The notes under the pieces: generated by a model
The model's database searches: none
What the model was told of the DNA's origin: nothing
What the model saw: the letters and a program-made list of their open reading frames with translations, nothing else
Shown here: one piece after another, positions 11,201 to 21,663 of the stretch
Layout: the number at the start of each line of letters is the position of its first letter
Numbering within the stretch: the stretch's first letter is position 1
Made by a program: the position numbers and the translations under genes
From: Eunapius fragilis
Taxonomy: Eukaryota > Porifera > Demospongiae > Spongillida > Spongillidae
Assembly: GCA_963681505.1 (NCBI GenBank)
Contig: OY811975.1
Span: 6,067,490 to 6,131,489 of the forward strand
Direction of reading: 5' to 3'
DNA length: 64,000 bases

Positions 11201-14200
11201 GTGCTTCAGCGGTGGATCCAGGGGGGGGGGGGGGGGTACTCGGGGCACGTGCCCCTCCTCCCCCCCCCCCCCCCCTTCCATTTATAAATTCATAACTTTT
11301 CGGGCAGCATTTTATAATAATAGCTGCACGCCTATTGATATCCGCACGCATGAACTCTACTACTGTACTATATCCCGGGCTCCTCGATACGTGATCATAC
11401 CCCCCCACACTTTTCGTATCGGGCCAGAAGCCGATAGCACCCCCCCCCCCCCTTCCACTTTTCGTATCGTGCCAGATACCGGCAGCCCCCCCCCCCCCCC
11501 CCCCCCCCCCACTTTTCGTATTGGGCCAGAAACCGACAGCCCTCCCTGCTCTTCGTATCGGGCCAGAAGCCGACAGCACCCCCCCGCTTTTCATATCGGG
11601 CCAGAAGCCAACAGCCCCCCCCCCCCAGTTACACCCACCATCCGTGCCCCCCCCCCCCCTAAAACCTGGATCCGCCACTGTGTTTCCTGCGATTGCGAAT
11701 GTTTGCCGACGCCATAATTTTGAATCAAGATTAAACAACACGAGGCTTTGTGGTCTGTTGTAAAATTAATTTGAGGCTGGTAAGTAGCTTCAAAATTCAT
11801 ATCTCCGCTTCAAATGAAACATTGATGAGCTCATGCGAAATATTTACAATAAGGGAGCAAATTTACTATTTACAGCATGTATGCACTTAGGCAAGCTTCC
11901 TAGAATAACACAAAGTAGAAAGAATAACGTCCTAAGCCTTGAATGAGCAGTATTTGTAGCTGAATCGGTTATCGCAGCTGAAAGATAACAGTGACCTTTA
12001 ACAATTATACACATAAGTTAGACGGTAATCTTGTGGTTTCGTAACATATAATGCTATTTCAGAACTAACCTGTAGGCCAAGGGAAATAAAGCACTCTAAC
12101 AGTTTTCGATGTTGAAACAAAGGTAAAATTTTGTATAGACGTGTGGTAATAGCTAGTGTTTAACACCCGTTACTTGTGAATATGATATGTGGAGAAAATT
12201 GAACCAGTTTATAATCACATTACCTAATCATGCACCTACAGTGTAACGGCATAAAAAACGACTGTTAATTGAAAATTTGATTAGATCTCGCCACGAGACC
12301 CGGGAGCACTCTACCCATACACGATGAATTTCATATCAACATAAGTAATCGACATACATTTACACATGTAAACAAGTTTGGTATAACACTTGGCCAGCCG
12401 ACTGCTGAATGCCAGTTGTCTAGTTTGCCAATTACTTGTAAGTTTGTGTTGATACTTTGTTTACAGATACACTGGCAAGTGGTTCTCAGCATTGAATGTG
12501 ATGCCACTGACTGCAACCTCTGCTAAAGTATTCTGGAAAATGTTGCATCACCGTGAAGTGCAGCCATATTTCTTCAGCTTTTTTTTGCTTTTGCCGGATT
12601 CAAAATCTCAAACCTTTCTAAGAATGCTTAGAAAAAAGTCAGATGCAATAGTAAGTGACAAGTATAAACATGTATATGTGTACATGAAACCAAAACAGGT
12701 TTCGACTTACATGTAGAGTTTCCACCAAGAAAATGTTATGTACATGTACATGTACATGTACTTGGTCATTTCATCATGATAGTTGTGTACATCTAATACT
12801 ATAATTTCCAATGTACATAAACTATATAGATTTGGTCACATGCCACACTTGTGGGTTTGATGTACATGTATAAATAGCAATGTGTAGTAACCACAAGCCT
12901 AGAGATACACGAACATATACAGGAGTCATGTGCATCAAATGCAGTTTTCATGTATACAGGTTTTTGTATTTCATCTTCTTACTGGCAACTGGCATGTAGT
13001 ATATATGTACTGGTAAATATTTATTCATTTTGGTCATTTCATTATCACAGAGCAAACCATGTGCCTCACATCTTCAGGTATTGATTGTTTGTTTTTGAAT
13101 GAGTTATACATATACATGTACCATTTAAAGATAACCTTAGTGGTTTAAAAAATTATCCTGAAAATTTGCAACTTGGCAAGCTTATAACTTTTTATTTCGT
13201 GGTCTGTTAGTGACTTGTTCCTGTTGGCATCAAATTGAAGCTCCATCTGCCTACATGTGTATTTATTTATAATCACCTTTGTAGATGGAAAGGATTAAAT
13301 AAACATCTGGTTTATAGCACATACTTGTATTCAAAATTGAGATACACATATCTTCTGGATTGATAAACTGCTTTTACATGACTGATGGGACCATTAATAT
13401 TGTTGCTTTCTGAAATAAAAAGTCGTTGTATAGATAACCCTAGGCACCACATCGAGTATTAGGAGTGATCGAACATGTAAAAATGTATTTTAGCTCTAAT
13501 CTGAAGTTAGTGTGTGTTGATATGCCACTAGACATACATGTAGGTATCTCAAACTGCAGCTAAGTACCCTGTGGTCACAATTTGGTAATGATAATATACA
13601 GTATAATGCTTCAAATTGAAAATTGTTTCATCAACAACCAGACATGACAGCTGATGTGATCCCCTTCGGTTAAACCAGCCAAGGTGCTGGCGACCCCTGT
13701 TGTTGTTGCACTGGTCACCCCTACTAGTACAAAAGCTAAGTTTGCCGGCACCGCATGGGGATTCAGGGCTGGGTCAATTTAAAGGGACCACATTATTTGC
13801 CATGGCTGGTTGCAGCTTTTTACTTCCAATAAAAATGAGACAATTTTCTGTTGGAAGTATTATAGACAATCTTATAATACTTACCTTAGCAGCGTACCCG
13901 TTCTAGAAGATGCACGTCTTAAATGTATTTTACTAGTTGAGTGCAAACCACGCTTTTTACCAATTTGTGGCCACAGCGTTCTTCCTGCAGTTCGCGATAC
14001 ACTTGTGGTGTATCAAAAAATGCTTACATCAGATTAGCGTAACATTTACGATGGCAATCACTTGTACAACTCGATGTGGTGCCTATGGCTTATCTATACA
14101 CAGACTTTTAATGGCCCCTTCAATCGTGTTAAATGAAAAAAGCAGTGTACTGATTCAGAAGTTATCTCAAATTTTAAATGTGTGCTCTAAACGGGATGTA

Positions 14201-17200
14201 TTTAACCGTTCCACTACCCTCAAAAGTCATGTACATATGTGTACGTGTAGGTTTTACGTCAATTAGATGCCAAACAATTCACTAACAAAGGCAAAGGAAA
14301 TATATTTGCCTGCCAAGTTGAAAACTTCCTTGAAAAATTAATTATTCAGGAGAGTTAATTTAAAGTTATTAACTTCATAAGTGGTACATGTACATGTAAT
14401 ATTCACCCAAAGACAAACAAATATAAATTAGGCAGGAAGTGTGCTCCCATATCAACTAATTAGTGGAATGACTCATTTTTCATTTTCAGTTGTACATGTA
14501 CATGGATAGTATGTACATGTACAGTAGAACGATTCCTGCATCTTAATTTATATTCATTCCATGTACCTGGTTGTATTATATTTATATTTGGTATTGTTGC
14601 TAGGAAAATGGATTTGTCACACTTGATTTCAAGTTTACCAATATGTAGGTTCTTTACTACTAATATCGTACACACTGGCAATTGTTCTATCCATCATGGC
14701 CTGAATTTTTAATTCCATATTGTTATCTGCCAACTCTATCGCTCATCCTGGAAAATATAATAGCATCATGTCAGGTCCGTGTTTGCAGCAACAATTCCAT
14801 TTGTGAAGATACATGTATATCACTTCCAGTGGAGGTATATAATGCACTGTGCTGAATGTTTATTGCTAAATTGAATATTGTTTGTCCAATTAGTTCAGAT
14901 GCTTCCTTTATTTGTAAATGTTGTTTTTGTGTGCCTTACTATTTCATTATCATGATTATTCATAGCAGCCAATGGACACGAGTTCCATGTTGCATTTATT
15001 GTAATGTATGATTTCTGGGCTGTTTGTCTGGACATTGGCTGTGCAGAATAGTGGTTAAACCAATTTTTGCTCTCTGCGGGTTTTCTACTTGTACACTGTA
15101 TAGGAAGGGACCATTAATACAGCAGTGTGTAATGTATAGGGTATAACAGAGATGTACATGTAGTGCATTAGTTATTCAGCAGCTACGGTACATGATATTT
15201 GGCATAACGAAGTACATGTACATACATGAAGGTATAATATTTGCTAAAGGTTTGCATGTACAGTAAAGTATCGCTTATACACCCCCTCCACCCCCAGTGA
15301 AAAAAAGGCTCATGTGTTTAAACAGCTGTACATATATTTTCGTAAGTTACTGTGAATGCTTCCGCTTATTTTTTTTTTCACAATCATGTATGAATGTATT
15401 AAACAAATTCGCTGAGACATTCACTGTTATGGAGTTACACATGTTTATACACGAGCCATTTGATGTTTGGGGCGGAGGGAGGGGGTTACGGTGCATGAAA
15501 GGTGTGAACAATAATGTTTAATTCACTTAATAGAATGGCTTCCTTTGTTGAAATACTATTTTGTATATGTTTATAATGGACATGTAGACTTGTCCTAACC
15601 AAGACATGCAAAAGGCGAATGTACATGCACATTCTTTGTATTGTACATGCACGTAGTATTTATATATATAAATGTGAACCAACCTATACATTTACATATT
15701 TTGCAGAATGCAGTTGTGGGTCTGCGACTCAAAGCAAGCAGTCATCGTTATCTGACTATTATCTATTTCTATTGGAATGATCAGAAAAAATGCGTATCAG
15801 TTTGTGTAGCAGAGTTAGAAAGTTACTTAGTAAAGCAAATACAGGTACGTTTTAAATATTATTGCATGAATCTTGGTTGTTTCATTGGTTTGGTCAACAT
15901 CATACGCAGAACCGCTTGCAACTTCTTCAACAATCCAGTAGAAGTCCAGTAAGCCGTATATATAGTATTTTTGCATTCAATCTAATCATACACATACATG
16001 TACATGTATAAAATTTATACATGTATATGTAGGTTGGACACTGAAACTGAGGGATGTATGTAATTTTGAATCCTTGAGGGCCCTGGGCACTGAACATACA
16101 TGTAAATCAAATTTCATCATGTACATGTACATGTACATAGCGCAACAAAATAGCAATAAAAAACATGCATAGCAACCATTTTACTCACGCTACATTTATT
16201 GATAGTTTTTGATAGGATAAACTTGTGTGGAATGAATGGGATATTGGTATGTGTTCTTCTTACAATCAAAGCCAGCATCAATGAGATAATATGAAGGAAA
16301 AAAACTGAATTGCAAAATAATAAACATGTACATGTATGTACTATGTCACATCTGCCTCTGAAATCAAACACCCCAGTACGTTTACATGTATATGATATAC
16401 ATGTACAATGAATATTAAGTTATATGACAAAATTAGGTTGCCAGCAATAAACAAGTACATGTACACATGTAGGGCGCAAGCGTGGCAAATGCTCATAGCA
16501 CAATGTGCCGAAGGTGGAATGTAAGTGCTCAGAGCACTTTGAATTCTGCCTTCTGACACGTAAGAATAGAGTTTCTACTGCGTTTAGATACCAGGAACTG
16601 ACCAATGTGATTGTGCGAATCACCTTTATTATCGTCTTGTGCTCATGCAGTATACATGTACATTATAATGTGTACTATACATGTACAGTGCATTGATTTT
16701 CAAGTGAGACATTCTTATTTTTAAGTGAGCTGTAAAAATCAATTCATGTGTTCATACATGTACTTTTATGGATCAACTTGGTAGACTTTGCCTCATGCTT
16801 TAAGATCATTCATTTTGTAATTGGATGAATCTTCATTCTATAATACATATATATCTGTGCATCAGATCTTTAGAACTTAATGCAACTTGTCATATTTGTT
16901 TGTCTTGATATGAATGTCAATTATCAATTTGAGTAGCTTTCATGGTTTATGAAGTGTTATCGATCTTTTATGAAGTGTTATCAATCTGAGCAAGTACATG
17001 TAATAAAAACTTTCCTATGAGAAAGTTGGTGGCATATGGATTGGAAGGGAATAGTGGTGTAAAAAGGAAAGGAAACAAGGGTCAAATGTCCAAGTGATAT
17101 TTTGCACATTTGTAAGACATTATGTTGTTTATCAGTGTGCTGAATTATTTGACCCTTGTTTATATATGGGACAGTGTCCAGCAAAATCACCCTTCTGGAT

Positions 17201-19933
17201 AGTTTATCAAGTTTTCAAATTGTTTGATTTTCCGTGAACTCCAAAGAGCTTCTATCAAATGGTCCTTATGCATTCTAAATTGGACTCTCGATCATAACGT
17301 TATTAGGCACTGAATGTATAATTAGTCATACGTTTCAATGCGAGCGTTACTTGTATTTTGCTTGACCTGGAAAATTTGAAAAAGTATCGCAAGGGTGATT
17401 TTGCTGGATACTGTTCCATATATTTTTTCCTTCCTGAAAAATGCAGAAGTGAACTCAACTGTGTTAATTATTACTCCAGGTTATGAAAGGGGTAAAATTT
17501 TAATACCTTAGTTTTGACAATGCGGAGAGCACATGTGGTTAAAAAAATTTTCCACAACATTGTAGCAATGTTGATTTTGTTTAGGAATTAAAGGGCTTGA
17601 GTATCAGTAACCAAAATGTGAGGTCGCCATAGAATTTTTTTTTTTACTTACAGTAGCTAATCCAAAATAAGTGTTGTTTAATAACAGCTATTATCAGCTG
17701 CCTTGACCCATACATGTACATGTAGCTGTGCAGTGGTGTCAGTTATGTAATACTCTCCCAAATATATAAACATCACATATTTGATTAAAAAAATTATATG
17801 GCGACCTCACATTTAGCTTTGCATGGATACCAGGAGTTACTGATATAATGTACTCAAATATTTAATAAAACAATGAGCCCATGCTACAGGTGTTCATTGA
17901 GTTTTAACCACAAGTGACCTCCATTTTACTTGTGTACACGTATATCTTTAACCACTAAAAAATTTTATTAAAAATACAAATACATGTATGGAACTGTACA
18001 TCTTTAACTATTTCATCACAGTAAAGACCTGAAAAAAGTGATCCACATATTATTCTCATTACGCATTGTATATGTACTGTACATGTACTTGTACCCTGTA
18101 GCTACTTTTCACATGTATAATCATTGCAGTATGTTCTTTTACATACATGTATAAATACACTAGGAAACTGATTTGTCACACATCATTTGAATGCTTGACT
18201 CTTTAAAGCAATGTGCAATGTATTGATCCAGTAGGAAAAGTAATTTGGATTTAATCAGTTTAAATCTGGATACATTCAAGAAGGGTTATGAATAAAAAAT
18301 ATTGCAGTAGATATTTTGATTATAATTGAGTTTTTATACAAGCTCAAAAATTTTCTTCATTTATCTTTAGGACTCCTCAGGGATACCTGTTAGAGATGGT
18401 CATTCTCTTCGACTATTACGACAATCTCAACATCATGGTGTGGATGTTATGAGGGGAAACATACCTACTGAACCAGCAATCAGAATCATGGGAATACAGC
18501 CACAACCAAATTCAAATGGACCAGCTATAGTTTCTAATATATTGTCGTGGCAGATACCACAGAGCTTTCCCACTTTCCCATGGCGGATGCATGCAGCCAA
18601 TGCTGGTGTACCTTTTTTCACAATTCCAGCAACTCCACCGCAGTTTTTACCTGCTCATTCATATCCATACACATTTGCACCTATGCCTGGCGCACCATTC
18701 TCCATTAGTCCTCTGTCCAATCCAATTGCTGTACCATCATACACAACAATACCTGTTCCTCCACCTCAGATGGCACCTATGGATGCCAATATTGCATTTA
18801 CTACAGCACAAACCCCCACAGCCACTTCTCTTGAGGGGAACCGTGTGCCTCTTGCTCCACTTCACTCTAATTCAAGTACCCTCATTGGTATTATCCAGCA
18901 GCAGCTTCATCCAACACTTGAAGGAAATGACCAGGGGACATCACATGATCACCTACTAGAATCAGTGGGTGGAATAGCACTTCACCCTACACTGGACCGT
19001 CCACAGTACAGGACAGAAAGAGCATCAGCTGTACACAGATTTTTGCACGAAGGTACACCATACCACACTGCAGAATCACTACATCTGAGGTCAGTCCAGA
19101 GAGAAGGGACTCATTTTCCAACTAGCCGTAATAACATTCCACCGGCAAACATATCGTCACTGAATGCTGATTCCATGGAACCTTGGGGCATGGAACTTCC
19201 GGGTCCATCTCGTGGTGAAAATACCAGATATTTCAGACCTCCTTTGGAGGACTCAGATCTATTGAGCCAAAATTCTAGTCCAATGCATTCTGTTTCCCCT
19301 GAAAGCATTGTGGATTCAGCACCAGATTCTCCTGCCACTAATCATGATATAAGTGGTAGCAGTGCAGTCAGTAATGATGCCAGTGATCAGTTGAATTCAT
19401 CGGCACTGCATACATTAGCCAATGCTGCTGCCATTCTTGCCGATGCCTCAGAAGCATCATACGATTCTACCATGCTTTCGTCCAATCCAAACTCCTTACA
19501 AATTCCACTGCTAGTTCGTGCACCAGAATCAGACCTGAGATCGCCTATGGCAGCTCCTGGATTAGAACATAGCAGTTCTTCCTACTTAGGATCATCGGCT
19601 CATGATACTACCCCAGATGTACTTCTCATACCAGTTATCCAACAAATTGGGAATTCAGAGACTTTGCAAGGTTACAGTGAAGTTCCACATCCGGGTGAAC
19701 CATCACTAGCCATCCAACATATTGCCTCACCATATGGGCGTCAGGAATTACAACATGCATCTGGACTTGTTTTGAGTACAGATTCATCTATAGTTGCCCC
19801 TCCTACAACTACTAGGGCAGTTCCTGTTGTCCACTGGCCTATTGAAAATAATGCCGCTGGAAGATTATATGGTGTGAATACTTCTCTGTCTCATCAGCAA
19901 GGGAACTTTTGGGATACAGTAATGGTGAGTTAA
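4820..19933 (+). CDS. RING/TRAF-type zinc-finger protein gene (TRAF-like), whole coding span
   Basis: Proposed exons are 4820-4959, 6040-6196, 9161-9382, 9478-9525, 10405-10466, 12467-12650, optional 13051-13077, 15707-15844 and 18371-19933. All junctions are GT-AG and all join in frame, giving about 846 residues. Residues 18-56 form a RING with ligands C18, C21, C33, H35, C38, C41, C53 and D56, the same spacing and final Asp as TRAF6. Three TRAF-type zinc fingers follow: C82/C89/H101/C105, C112/C116/H128/C132 and C139/C142/H154/C158. Residues 174-326 match no domain I recognise, and 327-846 are a Ser/Pro/Thr/Gln-rich tail. Known TRAF proteins of this layout are cytoplasmic E3 ubiquitin ligases or adaptors that end in a MATH domain; none is visible, so function as a RING E3 is inferred from the N-terminus. 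The start ATG has A at -3 and G at +4. The C-terminal end is uncertain because the stop follows a strong donor-like GTGAGT. Confidence 0.85.
4963..5222. repeat. Duplicated (GT)n arrays at the start of intron 1
   Basis: Two GT microsatellites (about 5059-5101 and 5167-5222) are each preceded by a related flank, AGTGAAGCGAAGAATATGAC and AAGTAAAGAACATGACAC, then GGTGTGCAGGTT. The start of intron 1 has therefore been tandemly duplicated with a period of about 155 bp. Length polymorphism is likely. Confidence 0.75.
6040..6196 (+). CDS. TRAF-like gene exon 2: end of RING, first zinc-finger half
   Basis: Acceptor TGTAG and donor GTAAGC. Completes the RING with C53-P-V-D56, then a linker and the first two Cys ligands (C82, C89) of TRAF zinc finger 1. 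It joins exon 1 in phase 2 and exon 3 in phase 0. Confidence 0.9.
6544..6590. repeat. Tandem palindromic motif GTGACTTAAGTCAC
   Basis: GTGACTTAAGTCAT and GTGACTTAAGTCAC are repeated head to tail with an ATTAATTA spacer. Each is self-complementary. It lies in intron 2 upstream of the transposase remnant and could be a transposon end or chance. Confidence 0.5.
6810..8150 (+). pseudogene. piggyBac-like transposase remnant in intron 2
   Basis: Frameshifted but readable blocks in order: [12 protein letters not shown] (about 6822), [18 protein letters not shown] (about 7168-7222), [20 protein letters not shown] (about 7339-7400), [20 protein letters not shown] (about 7468-7530), [10 protein letters not shown] (about 7540-7570), [20 protein letters not shown] (about 7588-7650), and [20 protein letters not shown] (about 8000-8065) running into [14 protein letters not shown]. 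This matches the piggyBac-type DDE transposase family (DDE_Tnp_1_7) as I know it, including an Asp in the CVDES motif. At least three frame changes and several stops make it inactive. Its insertion partly explains why intron 2 is about 3 kb. Terminal inverted repeats were not identified. Confidence 0.75.
9161..9382 (+). CDS. TRAF-like gene exon 3: TRAF zinc fingers 1-3
   Basis: Acceptor TTACACACAG and donor GTACAT. Opens with LHTKHC, giving His101 and Cys105 that complete finger 1, then finger 2 (CPYGC...HLMVC) and finger 3 (CSYC...HEPFC). The exon 2/3 junction falls inside finger 1, which confirms that the 3-kb intron is spliced out. Confidence 0.9.
9397..9421. repeat. (TA)n microsatellite
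   Basis: About 12 TA units just inside intron 3, 14 bp after the donor. Confidence 0.9.
9478..9525 (+). CDS. TRAF-like gene exon 4 (48 nt)
   Basis: Acceptor TGCATAG and donor GTAAGTTG bound 16 codons ([16 protein letters not shown]). It keeps phase 0 with both neighbours. No domain assigned. Confidence 0.7.
10405..10466 (+). CDS. TRAF-like gene exon 5 (62 nt)
   Basis: Acceptor ATTCAG and donor GTAAGTG. Reads [20 protein letters not shown] and ends in phase 2, which exon 6 completes. No domain recognised. Confidence 0.7.
10655..10909. mobile_element. MITE-like inverted-repeat element in intron 5
   Basis: The ends are inverted copies: GAATTTGAACAATGTAAA plus about 30 more matching bases on the left, with the reverse complement at about 10861-10909. 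The element is about 255 bp and has no coding capacity. No clear target duplication was found; the transposon superfamily is unknown. Confidence 0.7.
11207..11680. mobile_element. Non-autonomous element with GGATCCAGG ends and poly-C minisatellite
   Basis: The left end CAGCGGTGGATCCAGG (11207) and right end CCTGGATCCGCCACTG (to 11680) are inverted repeats with two mismatches. Inside, after a long C tract, a unit of about 40-60 bp containing TTTTCGTATCGGGCCAGAAG and a C run is repeated about five times (11400-11625). Ends of the CAGTGGCGGATCCAGG type are common in animal genomes; I cannot place the superfamily with certainty. Pro/Gly-rich frames through it are not genes. Confidence 0.75.
12467..12650 (+). 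CDS. TRAF-like gene exon 6 (184 nt)
   Basis: Acceptor TTTACAG and donor GTAAGTG. Encodes about residues 210-271, starting [20 protein letters not shown] and including aromatic stretches [10 protein letters not shown]. The hydrophobic pattern suggests a folded domain, but I do not recognise it and it is not a clear MATH domain. Confidence 0.7.
12739..12761. repeat. ACATGT palindromic array (example of a widespread motif)
   Basis: A GTACAT array, one of dozens of ACATGTAC-type runs in the first 24.6 kb (others near 16115-16138, 18078, 20468-20495, 24608). The word is its own reverse complement. It is conspicuously rare in the palindrome arms. Confidence 0.8.
13051..13077 (+). CDS. Possible 27-nt microexon of the TRAF-like gene
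   Basis: AG acceptor (ATTATCACAG) and GT donor (TTCAG/GTATTG) flank nine codons, SKPCASHLQ, that keep the frame between exon 6 and the 15707 exon. The gene is also in frame without it, so it could be an alternative cassette or chance. Confidence 0.35.
15707..15844 (+). CDS. TRAF-like gene exon 7 (138 nt)
   Basis: Acceptor TTTTGCAG and donor GTACGT. Encodes 46 residues beginning [20 protein letters not shown], with no stop and phase 0 at both ends. Part of the unrecognised middle region. Confidence 0.7.
16031..16640. mobile_element. Old, split copy of the hairpin/MITE composite at 27383-27750
   Basis: GGTTGGACACTGAAACTGAG (16032) matches the start of the 27.38-kb hairpin. CTACTGCGTTTAGATACC plus GACCAATGTGATTGTGCGAA (about 16576-16622) matches the right half of the 27.53-27.75-kb MITE. 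The order is the same, but about 360 bp of other sequence lies between them. Divergence is much higher than in the arm copy. Confidence 0.55.
17075..17162. repeat. Short inverted repeat AAACAAGGGTCAAAT...
   Basis: Left AAACAAGGGTCAAAT and right ATTTGACCCTTGTTTA are inverted, about 88 bp end to end, and abut the MITE at 17161. Possibly a very small MITE or the disrupted ends of a larger element. Confidence 0.5.
17161..17424. mobile_element. MITE-A copy 1 (about 264 bp)
   Basis: Terminal inverted repeats of about 32 bp: TATATGGGACAGTGTCCAGC...CACCCTT on the left and its near-perfect reverse complement on the right. A second copy at 22169-22433 has the same ends and interior words (TCAAATGGTCCTTATGCAT, GAGCGTTACTT). 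No ORF. TA-rich edges suggest insertion at TA, but this is not proven. Confidence 0.75.
17520..17940. mobile_element. Imperfect foldback element in intron 7
   Basis: The core ends carry inverted copies of AATGTGAGGTCGCCATA (about 17615) and TATGGCGACCTCACATT (about 17798), plus TGAGTATCAGTAAC against GTTACTGATAT...GTACTCA. Further out, CACATGTGGTTAAAA pairs with TTTTAACCACAAGTG. Matching is patchy, so boundaries are approximate. Confidence 0.5.
18371..19933 (+). CDS. TRAF-like gene last large exon: disordered Ser/Pro-rich tail
   Basis: Acceptor TTATCTTTAG, then 520 codons in one open frame ending at TAA (19931-19933). The product is rich in Ser, Pro, Thr, Gln, Asn and His with no recognised domain and looks intrinsically disordered. 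The long open frame, in AT-rich DNA where frames are otherwise short, is strong evidence of coding. ATG GTGAGT TAA at the end means the exon could instead splice at 19925. The nearest candidate acceptor I saw (TTTCAG at about 20794) would add only Ser-Gln before a stop. Confidence 0.85.
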   Translation, partial: DSSGIPVRDGHSLRLLRQSQHHGVDVMRGNIPTEPAIRIMGIQPQPNSNGPAIVSNILSWQIPQSFPTFPWRMHAANAGVPFFTIPATPPQFLPAHSYPYTFAPMPGAPFSISPLSNPIAVPSYTTIPVPPPQMAPMDANIAFTTAQTPTATSLEGNRVPLAPLHSNSSTLIGIIQQQLHPTLEGNDQGTSHDHLLESVGGIALHPTLDRPQYRTERASAVHRFLHEGTPYHTAESLHLRSVQREGTHFPTSRNNIPPANISSLNADSMEPWGMELPGPSRGENTRYFRPPLEDSDLLSQNSSPMHSVSPESIVDSAPDSPATNHDISGSSAVSNDASDQLNSSALHTLANAAAILADASEASYDSTMLSSNPNSLQIPLLVRAPESDLRSPMAAPGLEHSSSSYLGSSAHDTTPDVLLIPVIQQIGNSETLQGYSEVPHPGEPSLAIQHIASPYGRQELQHASGLVLSTDSSIVAPPTTTRAVPVVHWPIENNAAGRLYGVNTSLSHQQGNFWDTVMVS

Positions 19934-21663
19934 TTCACTACAAATGCTGCATACATGTACATACATGTACTTAATTGAACATCGGGGATGTCTGGGAGAT
20001 ATTTTGCCCCTACTCCAACAACCCTCGTTACTACATGTAGGTTCTGAATGGATGTGTTGGGATTTACATGTACATATGTTCATGTTCAAGGGTGCATCCC
20101 AAAGATACAGGATATGTTTGCTTTTGATAAATTAACCAAAATTATGATCTTGATTGTATGGTACACACTTGATGTTGACATTTAAAAACAGACTGTCTTT
20201 CTATGCAGATTTATGGTATGACAAATTATGAGCACATTTGGCTTTTCTCATCAATTTTTGCCATATTTCATTAGATATGCATTGCCTTTGAAACCCTTTT
20301 GCCTGCAGCCTCACAATCTGCCTACAATGACAGTCGTGTTGTCTGGTCATTGCTAGTTGCTTCCATTTTACATGTGTTTGTTGTGTCGTGGAAATGACAA
20401 TGCATTAGCACTTTCATAATGGCTCCTTTATTCCACTATCAATCTCAAAACAAAATGACATTACATACATGTACATGTATATACATGTACATGTACTGCA
20501 ATATGAACAATCCATGTGTCTTTCCTGTGGAAATTATCAGTGATACTGATGCAATTCCTCATAGACTGGGGTCGTGCAATATTGTTAAGAAAACGTGAAC
20601 CATGCCTAGCGAGACTCCTGATGAACAGACAGTATACATTGTATGGTACATGTACAGAACAAACGAGTTAGAAAACAGACGTAGTTGGACCACAAAAACA
20701 GACTGTAATAGAGAACAAATATTTGACTAGCTCACCCTTGTACATGTACCTGGTCCCGTTAATCTCCTTGTTTTCCTCATCCCCTTCCTTTCAGTCGCAA
20801 TAGAATTCAATTTCAAATGATGCCATTTTACGAAAAGTTGTGTAATAATTCTGCATATGGTCTTTACTGGTCACATATCACATAAAGTGATATGTAATTT
20901 TGGTATGGCATGCCTATAACTCATAGTTATTAGTATATTACCATGACATTTCATGTTAATCCATCAATCGCTAAGCATTGCATACTTTGCCCAGTGAAGT
21001 TGTTTTTCTCAGAATATTTTATATACGCCTTGCATGATGTTTCTGCCTAAATGATTACGTGTCAACAAAAGAAAGTATTTTTTTCTTGACATGTAATTTT
21101 AGATATCGTTGATGTATGTGTACACTGTGTTCATCCTCTTCCTTTTCAACCATTCCATGCAGCCCTCTCTTGATGCCAACTTGCAATCAGGCAGTCACAA
21201 TCATACTCAATTATTTAGAAGGTACATGTACTAGATGTTATAAAATGCTCAAACCCTTGTATCGTTTAAAGTGGGAGATGGCATTGAGGAGTATATATTG
21301 CATGAGGGGCAAATTACTTGGTCCATGCACAAGTAGATGTTCTTCTATCTGCATGTATATTGGAATAAAGTTTTTTCTGATTATATGTTTGCTTAGAGCC
21401 TCAATTTTTCAAGCCCCAAGTAAAAAATGTTATTCTCACTGTAGTTGTATCCATAACATATTTTTCGATCTTCCATTCTCAAACTACTCAATTCCTGGGT
21501 CATTCCACATCAATTGTACCTTGTTGTTTACACAATATACATGTAAATTTCCAATTTTTGCTTATAAATAAATACACTGTCCCCTAATTTATATGTATAC
21601 CACAAACCTTCATTATGAAAATATTGAGCACTGAATATTTAAGTACCATCATGACATTTCATC

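Noticed and set aside
11121..11741. Pro-rich and Gly-rich open frames of about 190-200 codons on both strands
   Set aside because: They run through poly-C tracts of an inverted-repeat element and have no splice or domain support.
13690..14266. Overlapping frames of 68-109 codons in intron 6
   Set aside because: No recognisable domain, no splice consistency with the gene, and AT-rich DNA produces such frames by chance.
12467..15844. MATH (TRAF-C) domain in the middle exons
   Set aside because: I looked for it because of the TRAF-like N-terminus, but the usual sequence landmarks are absent.
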